A DNA stretch of 64,000 nt from Amoebophrya sp. A120. Taxonomy: Eukaryota > Sar > Dinophyceae > Syndiniales > Amoebophryaceae. The stretch lies in contig CAJINV010000003.1 of NCBI GenBank assembly GCA_905178155.1, positions 7,735,882 through 7,799,881 on the forward strand, read 5' to 3'. Position 1 is the stretch's first letter. Every line of letters starts with the position of its first letter. Of the stretch, positions 32,301 through 43,641 are shown piece by piece. The position numbers were made by a program, and so were the translations under genes. Under the pieces are notes generated by a model that saw nothing but the letters and a program-made list of their open reading frames with translations, was not told the origin of the DNA and ran no database searches.

Positions 32301-32893
32301 CTTGCACTGACTGTCATTTGGGAGATGATGATGATGTTGGCAGAAAGGAGATGAAAAACAAGAAGCGATGAAATGATGCGTGCTACTTACATATTCCACG
32401 GCGCTCCTGCCTCCAAGGCAGAGCTACTGTAACGTGGGCCGTGGAGGGAAAATTGATATGGCTCTACAAATGATGTTGAGCTTGAAGGAGCTTGAAGGCG
32501 ACACTCTTCCTGAATGTAGGACTCGAATAAAAATTATGAACAAACACAAACAGACTGTATGATTTTGCTTGTAATATGCTCATCTTAGCAGTACTAAGTT
32601 AAAAACGATTTCTACAAGCAAAAAGCGCTGCCATCAATGGATCGTAAAACAGACAACAGAAAGCTTTCTCATTTCAAGCTGGAATTCTTCGAATGCACAA
32701 AAGAAGAAAGGTTATCAGAACTTTCCGTTAGAGGAATGAGATGAGAAGTGAAGTCATGTCGTTACTGGAAACTGACATCTTCTGTGGCACGGGAACCAAC
32801 AAAACTCCTGCAGGGTGGCAAGATTTTTTCTTTCCGGTTGTGTGTATCTGCCTTGTTAACTTCGCGAGGAATTTATCAGTGTATTGATGAATT
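32301..32893. other. Spacer between the glycoprotein-like and exonuclease genes
   Basis: AT-rich. Holds a plausible leader intron at the left. Otherwise nothing recognised. Confidence 0.4.
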
Positions 32894-34828
32894 CTAAAGA
32901 AAGTCGGTTTCTTCCTGCAGTAATTGGTCGTCGCGGACGAGGAGCGGATCGATTGCGGCTGTTTCCGGAAACAGCGCGCTCGTTTCATTACAATGAAAAA
33001 TGCCCCCCACTCCAGCACTTGGCAGCATTTGTATATGCAAACTTTTCCAATAGAAACATTCCCCGTCTTGCATATATCAGCATCACAAATTTTCCATGCT
33101 GAATAGCTCAAATTTGTGTTGCAAAGGAGCCCAACAGCAGGCGGATCTGCTATGCAGCAGATGCCTTGCGTGCCTAGATTCTGCATCAGAGAGGCTCAGA
33201 GTCCTTTCATGCAAGACAAAAACAAAAAGCTTTCATTTGGAAACTTTGCATGAGAAACTTTTGCAAGATCCGGGGTGGGGGCATTCTTCACTTGAATACG
33301 TTTGATGCCGACACTCCCGGCCGTAGTACACGGGCTGGGAACTGGCGTCCACCGGGCGCTGCCGAAATTCGTGGTAGTTCCAATCGGGGTCGTAGCGGTC
33401 TAAATAGAGGAACTCCCCTGACAGCGACACGCCCGCAACGACACAGAGCACCGCGTCGCCAACGGCGACGGTCTGTAAGCGGCCCAACGCCGACGGCGTG
33501 CTGGTCACGCCTGTGCGGCCAAGATTCAGCTTCCAATACACCGCTTTGTTGCGCGCCGCGTGGCTCCCGGACTGCGCGCAGCACAGCGCCCAAAGGACCG
33601 TGCCGATCTTGGCCGCATCGCTTGGCTTGCTTAGATGCAAGTTGAACTCCGGGTATTGCAGGCACTGTTTTTCGGTTTGCGATACGATCTTCCGTTCTAC
33701 CGCCCTGGCTGCGTTGTGTTCCAGTTCCAGTGGTTCGAAAAGATCAGGACGCCGTGCTGCTAACGCACGGTTTTGGCGGTCGTACAAGTCGCGGAGGCGG
33801 TGACACCCATGTACTGCATACTTCACGAGTTCGCCAGTGAGCGGACGCCTCCGCCACAGTGTGCTGTCCTCCGCCATCTGACGTTTTACGCGCTGCAGAT
33901 ACGACGTCGAAGTGCTGCTGCCGTAATTTATATCGGGCTTTTCATCTTCTACTTTGGAATGTGCAGGCCGCGTGATGTCAGCACAGAAATCCGATCCTAC
34001 TGACAAAGATTGAGTGGCGCAGGATGGAAGGGTTGATATCATTGCAGCACTACCTTCAGCGGTTTCTCGTTCTCGCAACACTGATGTGGCACCGGTGCGA
34101 CAACTTTTGTCCATACTGCTGTTGCCCGTCTTACCGAAGTGGTCCGGTCTACTTGGGGAAATAAAGTGATCATTTTCACAAAGGAAGGAGAGGGCCTCTT
34201 GGAAGCCGGAATGCGTGCTCGCTGGATGGAGCAGTGCGTGCGCCACTTGGGTATCGTAGACTGCCCGAAGGCGGATGTGGTGCTGGTGCCGAAGCGCCGC
34301 GGCGTCTTCCCGACAGTCGTGTACAACTTTAACTACGGAGGCATCCTCCAGAAGGGTGCGGAACGCAGCGACTACTTGTCCATTTGCCGCCAGGGCGTCT
34401 ACGAGCCAGCACGATTTTCGAAGCTCTTCAACAAGACCTTCGCTTTCATCATGCGTCCGAACGCACGAAGCCGCCGCACTACGGTCACGCGTTTCCATCA
34501 CGCTGCACGGAGCAGAGGGTAGTTCTTGCATGGCGCCGCAGTCTTGTTCTACTTTCGCGCCGGTTTTCTGCATCCTCTCGATCTGTTTGTCTTCATACTG
34601 ATGGGCGGGCGCTTTTTCCCGGGGTGACAGAACGCAGATTTGAAGGCTACACAGCTGTCCAAACCGACCTAGTGCAACTCCCTCGCAGTCGAGTCCGATA
34701 ACGCGTGCCATGGAACGTATTCGCCGCGCGGCACGGGCGGCCTGCGCGACGGTGGAAACCAAGTGTACCTTCAACATGACCTGCTCAGAGAGATCTTCGT
34801 AATCGTGCGCAAAGTCTGACGGCTGCAT
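32894..34828 (-). CDS. EXD-like 3'-5' exonuclease-domain protein with C-terminal extension
   Basis: Start at the ATG at 34828 (MQPSDFAHDYEDL). A longer frame to 34882 exists but adds unlikely sequence. DEDD-type domain: Exo I motif with D-x-E in RVIGLDCEGVALGRFGQL, then Exo II in VVKVVHDCREDAAAL and VYDTQVAHAL, both typical of EXD1/Egalitarian-type RNA-associated exonucleases. The Exo III region reads KYAVHGCHRLRDLYD, where relatives have YAxxDVxxLLxLY; the third Asp appears to be Gly. A charged insertion of about 130 residues separates Exo II and III. About 120 residues after the domain include a small beta-rich part (GDAVLCVVAGVSLSGEFLYL). The last exon, reached after removing a family F introner, adds TSALFPETAAIDPLLV and a stop at 32894. 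Likely RNA-related; nuclease activity is doubtful because of the missing Asp. Confidence 0.75.
32986..33298. mobile_element. Introner-like element, family F (313 bp)
   Basis: TSD CGTTT (32981-32985 and 33299-33303). TIRs: CAATGAAAAATGCCCCCCAC on the left; the reverse complement of the right end reads CAAGTGAAGAATGCCCCCAC. Removal keeps the exonuclease frame (RHQT-SALFPE). No AG at the 3' end on the - strand. Confidence 0.88.
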
Positions 34829-35463
34829 TAAGTGAAATGATGAAAGATATGTGTGGCCGGCACAAGACGATCGCAAGAGCACGCATGCTGGCTACGCTGC
34901 CGTTCAGTTGTTACCCGGAACAGGGGGAAAACAATATGGCACAAGTTTCTTCGGTACTGTAATACAATACGAAAGGCTCGGGACTGCCGGCTCTGATCCG
35001 CTCTTCATTCAAAAACATTTACTTCGCAACGATTCGTTGTACTTTTCTTCAGATGTTGTTGTACAGAAATGTACTAGCTTTATTCCCGGGAAGTGCAAAA
35101 TTTCTGGCGCCAGTGCTCGGTAGAGATATTGAAATTCATCTGTAAATATATCTTCGAATCGTATTAAAATTGACTTCGGTATCTATTAATTTCACGGCGA
35201 CGTAACAAGCGAAAGGTATACTCTTTGACAAACTTGGAGACGCCTCGTGCGAAGATCTACACGTAAGTTTGAGAGCCGTAGAGCATCTTTCATTCTGTCT
35301 GTCGAAGTGCCGAGAAGTCTCTTATCCAAGAATCATAAGTACAAAAACAATCATCAAATGTTTTCCACCTGCTTTGCCTGGAGATGGGTGCGATCGAGCG
35401 GCGGTAGAGAGTGAAAAAAGTACTTAGCACGACTGCCGTTTGTTCATCTTGCCACCACGGTGG
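34829..35463. other. Spacer
   Basis: About 635 bases of AT-rich sequence, no gene supported. Confidence 0.4.
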
Positions 35464-38422
35464 TTACGGGGGACGAGCCGCAGCGAGCTGTCGGGCAAGC
35501 TCGTCAGCAATAGGAGCGAGATAGCCCGCCAGTTCCTGTCGGACCGCTTGTACAACCGATTCCGGGACTCCCAAAGATTCCTGGACCTCGAGCGCCTGCT
35601 CGACAAGTACCTGGAGAAGATGAAATATAATGTGCAGCTAGAAGGACATTAAAACGTCATGCGTGCTGCTCTCCCGCGGGAATAGCAATGCTGAAGTCAA
35701 CCGCAGAGGAAAATTATCCAGCGGAACACCTCTATTATTTGTGAAGTTTCTATGCAACTATTCTCTACATGATAGTCATAGCGATTCGAGCAAAATACAG
35801 TGCTGGCGCCGAAAAAGCAACTACAAGTTTTGCGCGCGTGCACCTGTGTGTTTGTGAGTGAGTTCTATCTAAGTAAGTACCTTTATTTTTCCGGATCCCA
35901 GAAGGGCGTCAAGCTTTGTTCGAAGCTCGTCCGCCATGTGTCTTGCCGCCGCTCCGATAACGCGGAGCTGTTGAGGCTTACCCGCCTCTCTTTCTCTCTG
36001 GGGCTGCAAAAGCCCTGCCAGCTGCCGAAAGCGGTTCCCCAGAGGCACCTGCGCGCCGACCCCGTTCTGCCCGAACTTTTTGTCCCGGAGATGCTGCAGA
36101 GTGTGCAGCAGTGACTTGAGGGCCACGACGGGGCCCTCCGTGACAATTTTGGTGAATGTTTCGGGCGAAACATCGAGGACCGCACCTGGAAATAAAGCGA
36201 TTCATTGAAGAGGGCGCTTCAAAAGGAAAACCTTTTCGTGACTGTGAATGAAAGAACGAAAGCCATAGATACTTACTATACTAGTGCATGAAAATACTAA
36301 ATGCACAACAACTTTGGCGAAGAGGATGCTCCTTTTATTGGCATATGAAGCTCCTCTCGACGTATGCTGTAGTTTCCTCGTTTGGGAACAAGCAGGCAGG
36401 CTTCCACTCTGCGACATTTGTGTCTCCTGGAATAAAGGAGCACAGAAAGACAGTATACCTTCCGCGACCAAAAGATTCCTCCCGGAGCGAAAGTACAAAT
36501 CTGTCGCAACTAGTGCCTGTTGTCGTCGATACAGAGACTGCTCCAGCGGGGTGAGGTCCTCGGTCGACTTTGCGGCTGTTGTGTACTCGTTACTGAGCTT
36601 CTCCAAAATGTTTGTGTCCCACACCGACAGTCGCAATTCCTCGGATGAAAGCAGAAACTGTAGGTCGGCTGTTAAGTTGAACAATACAATTAAAGCCGAA
36701 TTCACACTGGTTCATTCGCATCGCTATCGTTTTGAAGTACTTTGACGGCGGATGAAGCGAGTGACTAGTTCCATCAACTCAGCGCATCATTTTTGTTCCT
36801 TCGAAATACTTAGTTACCCGCTCCCTTCTCGTCGACGAGGCCTTGCGTGATCATGTCGCGCATTTGCATGTCGAGGGGGTCGTGTTTGTCGAGTGGACCC
36901 AAAAGGCTGCGAAAGGGACGCCGTCTTGCGGGAGCTTTTGGCGCTGTGTTTTTCCCACCTCCGAAAAGCTGGGCAAATAGCCCGCCAGCAGCAGGTATCC
37001 AAGAAAAAAACATTGTTAGCGTATTAACTTTGTGACGCGCAAGAACGTAAGCGCGTTTTCACGTACTATCTGCGCATCATGACAAGTTTCATCTGCTCTC
37101 GTGCCATAATGCTGTTCCTCGAAAAAAGTTACACATAAGATCTTTCTTTCTTGGATAGCAGGGGCTGCAGGTTCTGCGCCCGGCGCGTGCCTTTCCACGA
37201 CCTCGGGAACTTGTGTTTCCTCGGGGCCGATTTCGAGGAACACCACTACCTGTTCGGGCGTCCGCGGAACGGGAAAGTGGTCGTGTTTCAGTATGCTCCA
37301 TATCCAATTTGTCTCCGCGACGGATACCTGTCGATTTTTTGCCCCCTTGTCGCAGACAGAAGAAACGTCGAGAAGGCAACTGCGCTCAGTGCAGTAAGCG
37401 TCATGCATGCATCAGGAACTACAGGGGAGCCTAGTACAACCGAACTGCTATACTATTTGTTGAAGAGGCAGATAGTATTGAGAATGCTATTCCTGTTTCT
37501 TTTATAGTTCAAAAATAAGTAGTACCGGGTTGGTGTAGGTTATGTGATCTTCGGACGTCGCGGTCGGAAGGTAGTGATACCGAACTTTCGCTTTGCGTTC
37601 GAGCGGTGGCTCTGGTCTCCGTCTGTTGTTCGCCGCGATCACAAAGAACAAGATGACCCCGAGCCAGAGAGCGACACACGTTGCCGTCAGCAACTGGCAA
37701 AAACGGTTAAACCGGCGCGGCTTCGTGCCGGTCTTTCTCCCGGAAGAACCGGGCCCGAAGGACAGGGAGCGGCGGAAGTTTCCTTCCTCGTCGTCCTCGT
37801 CGGAACTCAAGAACAGGTCATCCAGGGAGGTGCGTGACAGCTTCGAGTACATCCTGCTGGCATCAACATACTGACCGCTGGCGCCCGAGCGTCGCCACGA
37901 GGCCACACTTCGTGCCGTTCGTGCTTGGGAGGCCGTTGCGGTTCCACGAGGGGCGGCCCCGAGTGCAGTTGTACTTCGGACGGACTTCGCCGCCTGTGTT
38001 CCTCCGCGACCGCGATCTCGATCTCCCGGCGCCCGCGGGCCAAGTATACTACTACTGCCGGCCGCGGCCGCTCCTGTTCCAGCACCGCCGCCATGCGTCT
38101 TGGCGTTCTTTCTGTTGTCCTGTGCTCGCCGCAATGACTGCTCCGCCTCATCTTCCTCCGAGCTTTGGTACAACAGGCTCGAGCGAGTTGGGTCGTGCGG
38201 CCCGTCGCCAAAAGTGTTCAGGTCCTCGTCGTCGGAGCTGCTACTGGCATCGAGGTCCTGATTGCGACGGTAGCACCAGGGAAACAGCAGCTTGCAGCAA
38301 ATCGTCCAGGGCGCGGGCGGTCGAGCCGGCCCGGCTGTGGGGTGTATTGACCTGGCCGGCTTCGATCGCAGCACGCGCGTTTCTCGAACTCCTGGCCAAT
38401 CATCGCTGTCCGACGACGCCAT
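35464..38422 (-). CDS. Single-pass membrane protein with acidic cytosolic start, function unknown
   Basis: Six exons, all in consistent phase: 38422-37526, 37327 to the introner, 36990-36818 (after the introner), 36668-36459, 36185-35881 and 35610-35464. All other introns are GT-AG. Residues 1-230 are Ser/Asp/Arg-rich and disordered. A helix at about 238-260 (LLTATCVALWLGVILFFVIAA) is the only clear membrane segment, with basic residues before it, suggesting the N-terminus is cytosolic. The distal part includes a Gly/Ala/Pro linker (GGLFAQLFGGGK) and then a long mostly helical region (LRLSVWDTNILEKLSNEY, VVALKSLLHTLQHLRDKKFG, VVQAVRQELAGYLAPIADEL). No family recognised. The ATG at 38422 is the first in the frame. 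The exon chain is one of the best supported in the window. Confidence 0.82.
36996..37157. mobile_element. Introner-like element, family E (162 bp)
   Basis: TSD GCAGG (36991-36995 and 37158-37162). TIRs: TATCCAAGAAAAAAACATTG on the left, identical for 20 bp to the element at 31963; the right end is CTTTCTTTCTTGGATA. On the - strand there is no GT-AG. Precise removal gives Ala-Ala-Pro-Ala-Ala-Gly-Gly in frame. Confidence 0.92.
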
Positions 38423-39302
38423 CAATTTGGTCCCGTCGTGCGTGCTGTGTCGCCTCCTATCTTCGATGCGTCCTCACATGATTTCACCGCCACAGCAGCA
38501 AGCGCGTCGTTAAAAATATTGCGACGGGCGGCTCAACACTGCAGCGCCACAATTGATGTTCACGATCATTTTGTAAAGAACGATCTTCCGCGAAGAGTGC
38601 CTATTGGTTCACGAACAACTTCTCAGAAACCTTCGATATGTTGCGGTTGGATCTGTGCCGGATGTGCCTGAAGCAAGCACAGCTAATGAACGAACAGCTG
38701 TTGATGAAACAGACACTTACAAAAATTAGACCGAGAGGCTGCAAATTGAAGCCATAGAGCAGAGAGAACCACAATCACTTATTCGGGGCACGGAAAGAAG
38801 CTGAAACATCACAAGATCGAGACGTGATCGGAAAACAACAGTATGATCATTTTCCTTCTCAAGATCCTCGTCACCTGTGTCGCATCGGCACGACCACGAC
38901 CACGAAACTATGTCGCATCGGCACGACCACGACCAAGAAAGCAAATGGTGCGCAATCGGATCATAATCATCCAGGGCCGTACGAAGCCACGAAATAAAAC
39001 GAATAAAAATCGGATCGTTGCAAACCACTCGTGCGCTTTTTTCCGCGCCGACTTGGCGGGGTAGAGATTTCGTGCCAACCGGATAACTGAAACGTCTATC
39101 TAAGAGAAGCACCTCCCAGGACAAGTATGACATTCAACTTTGGTGAAACCGAACATGAATGAAGAGAAAAGTAAGTATCACGGCGACACAGGAGTGCTGG
39201 CAAGAAGTAGCTTCACCGCCCCAAACATTCTTTTGCGAAATGAGAATACGTTTCATGCGATCAAGCGACTCATTGGAAAGAGGCAGCCCAGCTATGGCTT
39301 CC
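38423..39302. other. Spacer with a short tandem repeat
   Basis: About 880 bases without a supported gene. A 33-bp unit is repeated twice at 38878-38943. The rest is AT-rich. Confidence 0.4.
38878..38943. repeat. 33-bp tandem repeat, two copies
   Basis: The unit begins TGTCGCATCGGCACGACCAC. Copies start at 38878 and 38911 and differ at few positions. Confidence 0.85.
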
Positions 39303-42300
39303 TTAGGATGGGGCCGTATCCAGATTTTCAAAGTACATTGCCAAGTGCTTGAAATCGTGTGCGGAAAGGTTCCCGTTGTGTCCGCAGTCGATGTGGACGA
39401 CGTAGCCCAGCTTCTGGAGCCTCACCTTGGTCCTGCGGGCCTTCTCGAGTTGGTCCAGTTGGCCCAACGACGAGGCTTTCAGTTTATCCCTTCCGCCGTC
39501 GGCTTCCTGCTCTGGCGGGACCGCTTGTTTTCCTCCCCCGGTGGAAGTGAAATCACGGAGTTCGATCGCGTTTTCCTGTGAGGATGTTGATTGGTTGTCT
39601 GCTCTCTGTGTAGTCTGGCTATCGAATAGCAGGCTCCTGGCGCTATCAAAGAATCCGGACGAGGCCGCGCTGGCGCGGTGTTGCCGGCCACCGGGCGACC
39701 GACCGACCGCACTATCAGACGGCGCCAGGCCGGTTCGCTCGCGCGCACTGGACGAGAAGCTGTCCGCCTCCGAGGCCGCGGCGTGGTGCGAGGCGTCGGA
39801 CGAAAGGGAAAGCTCGGCGAAGAGCTCGGGCACCGCGCTGCTCGCACAATTCGAGTACTGCTGCAGGAACCGCGACGCGAGGGAAAAAACAAGCTCGACG
39901 CTTTGCAGCTTGGATTTGATGAAGTATTTCAAGTCGTCCGTCTGCGTGTACGCACTGACGACGCCTGGTTCGTGAAGATGTGAATGCTGTGCGTGCCCGA
40001 TCAGTCCCGGTTGCAGCCCCGGCTGCGGAGTAGACCCCTGGAGGTGGCCGCTACCGGTGCCACTGGTGTGGTGTGAGTCCAGGACACCGGAGCCATTTGA
40101 GGAGGCCGGGCAGCTCTGCAGCAAATCGTCGGTGGACAGCAGGGACACCTGCTGCATCTTCTTGCGGAACTGGGCCCGGGCGCGGTGGACCAGCACAAAC
40201 GCCAGGATGCGGTGGTATTCGGCCACCGCGTCGGGACTGGGACGCTCCTCGGTGGTCAAGTTGAACAAAGCGCCGCCTCCCCGTGTGCCGGAGCTTGATG
40301 TTCCGTAACCGGCGGGCCGCAGGGCGCGTTTGTTGTACACGTAGCGCTCCACCGCGAGCAGGTGCGGGGCAAGCGTGGTCCCGGCCAGGTCCGACAGGAA
40401 CCCCCCCCGGCTGACGGGGAGGGATCCCCAACAAACGAGGTTGGCCAGGTACTGGCGCAAACCGAAGACGTAGTCCACATGGTTGCCGTACTCCGACAGG
40501 GAGAGCACCTCGTCCAGGCTGCTGCCGCCCGCATTCCACTCGCTGCACAGCGCCTCGAAGGCAGCCCGCACCTGCGCAATCAGGGGTGACTCGGCGAACA
40601 AGTGCCGCACGAACTTCTTGTTGTCGTCCAGCCACTTAACGCTGTTGACGCCGTGCTCTTCGCGGACCAACTCATTGAACAGCTGCTGCTCAACCTGCCA
40701 CGCCTGCATCGGCTGGTACAACCGCCGTCCCCCCCGGCTGCCCGACGACGCGGCGGAATTCGTGCTGTACTGTGCGGCAGTAGTGGTCGCGGCGGGAGCG
40801 GTGTATTCCTCGTCACCCGTGTAGATCAGCTCCAACAGCCGCTGCAGCCACTGGTAGGACCCGATCACCTTTGCAAAAACCTTTTCCCACTCTGCCTCCT
40901 CGAGGTGATTCTCGCTCAGCGGCAGGGTTTCGCCCGGGAAAAATTCCTCGCTGGTGCTCCAGCGCTGCAGCTGCGTGCAAAGGTCCTTGAGTTGCTTGGC
41001 CGCGTCCGTCGCTGGCGATGCGTTCAAAGTAGAGGCGCTTCCGGTACTTCCGCCGACCTGTAGCCGAAACGGTTCCGTGGCGTCGAAGCTGCTCGTTCGC
41101 GAAGATGTTGACAAACTGGGCGTGGCGGTCACGCTGCCGGTGGTGGTCGTCAGGTCGTCAGCCGGGGTTTCTTGTTGCTCCGCCGGTGTTGTTGAAAGTG
41201 CGCCCCAAGGAGAGGGCTCCGCGGCCATTTTTGTTCCATTTGCTTTACTGCTTGTTATAGCAGTACCTCCTAGAAGTCCAACCGGTACAGCCGCAGCGTT
41301 CTCGCTGGGCGGTCCAAGTCCCTCGCACGCCGCACGGGATAGCTCTCTTCCGGCGAAGGCCTCGTCGCAGAGTGCTCGCAACGACACGTGGCTGCGCAAC
41401 GAGGCGAGATCGGGGATGATCTCGTCGGTCGGATCCACGAGCAGAATTTTGCGCGCCCGGATGCTCAGAAAGTTGCGGACGTTGCTCACATCGTAGAAGT
41501 TGGCCCGCAGGCCCCATTTCGCCCACGAACCGTAGCTGAGTTCCGCAGTGCGCTGCAGGGTTCCGAACCCACGATCCACAACACAGAAGGCGACATCCTC
41601 CTTCGCCGCAATTTCGCACGCGCACACGGATCCGATGCTGCGCCCGTGTACGCCGATCTTCGCGATGCCATGTCGGCGCAAGAACTGGTACACCGCGCGG
41701 CCGTCCGCGCGCACGTTCTCGGGGTGCACAGCGCCAGTACTGCGTGCGAACCCGCGGTAGTTGAACAGCACGACGGAGCAGTTTAGCGAGAGGTAGAAAT
41801 CAACCCAGTCACCCTGGAACGCGGTGGACTCGTAGTAGCCGGCGTTGGGGTTGCACATAATCACCGCCGCGGGAACATGTGCGAACGCTTGCGCCAGGTT
41901 GTCACCATGCAGGTTATAACACACTGCGGTTTCCGGGTCCGCACTTGATGCCAGCGAACCACTCGCATGATTAGGCCCATTCTGCTCTGCTTTTGGTCTG
42001 TGGCTTCCGTGGCGGATGATGACGGCGTCGAGCTCCGCGCCCGCGGAAACGGGCACCCAAAATTGTCGAGCCCCCGGCCGGCGCTGCAGTAGCTCGGCGC
42101 GAACTTGGTCAAGCGAACCTATCGTGGCGGGAGCGAAAAACCGCTTCGCGCCGGCCCAGTACGTCTCTTCCGGTTCTTCCAGTTGCCGCATCAGCGCAGC
42201 CACTTTCCGGAGTTCGGCCACTCCCGGTAACTCTTCGGTCAATCGTAGCTTTTGCTCCACGCACGTGTCAGCCTTGTTGGATCCCGCGCTTTCCCGGAGC

Positions 42301-43096
42301 CACCGCAAGAACCCCACGGTGGAACCGTCGCGCTTCTCGATGCGCACGTTCTCGTGGCCGAGAATGTTCAGCACGGCGTGCACCTTTTTCTCCAGCCCTA
42401 GCTTCTTCTGGCTGAAAACAGCGCATCGCGGGTCCTGCCTCTGAATCTGGAAATTTCGCTGCAGCTGCTGCAGCACGTTCACACCAAAAGCCGCTTGCTG
42501 CAGGGTCCACTTGCGCCAGGCGACACGGCCGGACAACACCAAAATCAACTGTTCCAACTGCACTATCGCGTCGCAGTATGCTTTGCTCAGGTCGGTCTGT
42601 TGTGAGTATGCTTTCATCTATTTTGCGCTCCACAACAAGAGATGAAGGGAGGCTGTGAGAGAGGGAAATACTACCACGTGCATAGAGAAGCAAGTTGAGA
42701 TTTGCTTCATCTACGACAAGACAAACATGACGCGCTTTTGCAACGTCGGGCCTTATGTAAGTACGTACTTACCCGGTAGGAGTTCTCGATTTTCTTCTGC
42801 CAGAGCAGCGTGCTTCCTGGAAAAACCAATGCGCGAACGAGAAATCGGACAAGCAACACGAAGAGGGTGAGATACAGAACCACTACTCCCGGCGTGGAGA
42901 GCAAAGCTCGAAACAAACTAGTAAACATGGTGATTACCACACAGATCAAAAAGATCAGAAAGACGAGGGTCAGGATGACGGTGGGATTCTCGCGCGTACA
43001 CGTGTACGCCCTCCGCCCCCAGAAAATCACGAAACTCTTGGCCTTACCGATCATGACCTTGAGCTGGTTCACTTCGCCCGCACTACGCTCCGCCAT
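39303..43096 (-). CDS. Membrane-anchored alpha/beta hydrolase with C-terminal EF-hand-like loop
   Basis: Exons 43096-42773 and 42617-39303, GT-AG intron in phase 0, about 1211 residues. The first exon (108 residues) has two membrane helices (VILTLVFLIFLICVVITMF and VVLYLTLFVLLVRFLV). The hydrolase core starts near residue 320: CNPNAGYYESTAFQGDW, VVLFNYRGFARSTG (oxyanion region), the nucleophile elbow VHGRSIGSV (Ser), and VDPTDEIIPD (likely acid). A Ser/Thr-rich linker, a helical region and a second low-complexity stretch follow. Near the C-terminus VVHIDCGHNGNLSAHDF fits an EF-hand loop pattern in part (D-x-G-x-N-G-x-L-x-x-x-D), suggesting calcium response, but it is a single degenerate loop. 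The likely role is a lipid or thioester hydrolase at a membrane, by similarity to ABHD/BEM46-like enzymes. Substrate unknown. Confidence 0.78.
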
Positions 43097-43641
43097 CTTG
43101 TCTCTTAAGTTCTTCGAGCACGTCGTGAAACTGAAGGAAGCAAACAGAAATCCGTTCGATGCCTGTAAGTGAACTGTTTGAGAAGTTATTCCTCAGTGCT
43201 GCAGCCATTGCGAATACATATAGTTGATGTACATGAAGCTACATACTCCTTTTTCCGCCACTGCGCACGAGCAATTTGCGTCCACGCGTCACCATGATCT
43301 CGAGGTTAAGTACTCCCTACATGATTTACAAAGATACAGGGTACGAAACAAGAAGCGGGTCAGCTTGGGATCATATTCGCAGATTTTGCAACGTTTGAAC
43401 CACGTTCGCGATCAAAAACGATTGCGGGTAGATAGAGCAGGAACAACGATGGCACCTTTCGGACTCTATCCCTGGTTCGAACTCGCAGACGCACGAGCAC
43501 ACGAAGTTACTTTGCACTTGTTGATCAGTCCCTCTATATGCACATGCGCGTGGTTGCGTGCCACTCGTAGTAGCAGCTGCGGCCGCTACTTAAATTGTTG
43601 ATCCATCTTCGTCTCATTTTGATGACATCCGATGCGTTTTG
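43097..43641. other. Spacer
   Basis: About 545 bases. A 125-codon + strand frame at 43224-43601 has no recognisable domain and opposes all neighbours, so I do not call it. Confidence 0.4.

Noticed and set aside
35440-35652. + strand frame with a helical-looking translation
   Set aside because: The - strand carries the last exon of the single-pass membrane protein here (VLVEQALEVQESLGV to AAARPP), with a fitting acceptor and phase.
43224-43601. 125-codon + strand frame
   Set aside because: No domain, no neighbours in that orientation, and composition typical of a spacer.
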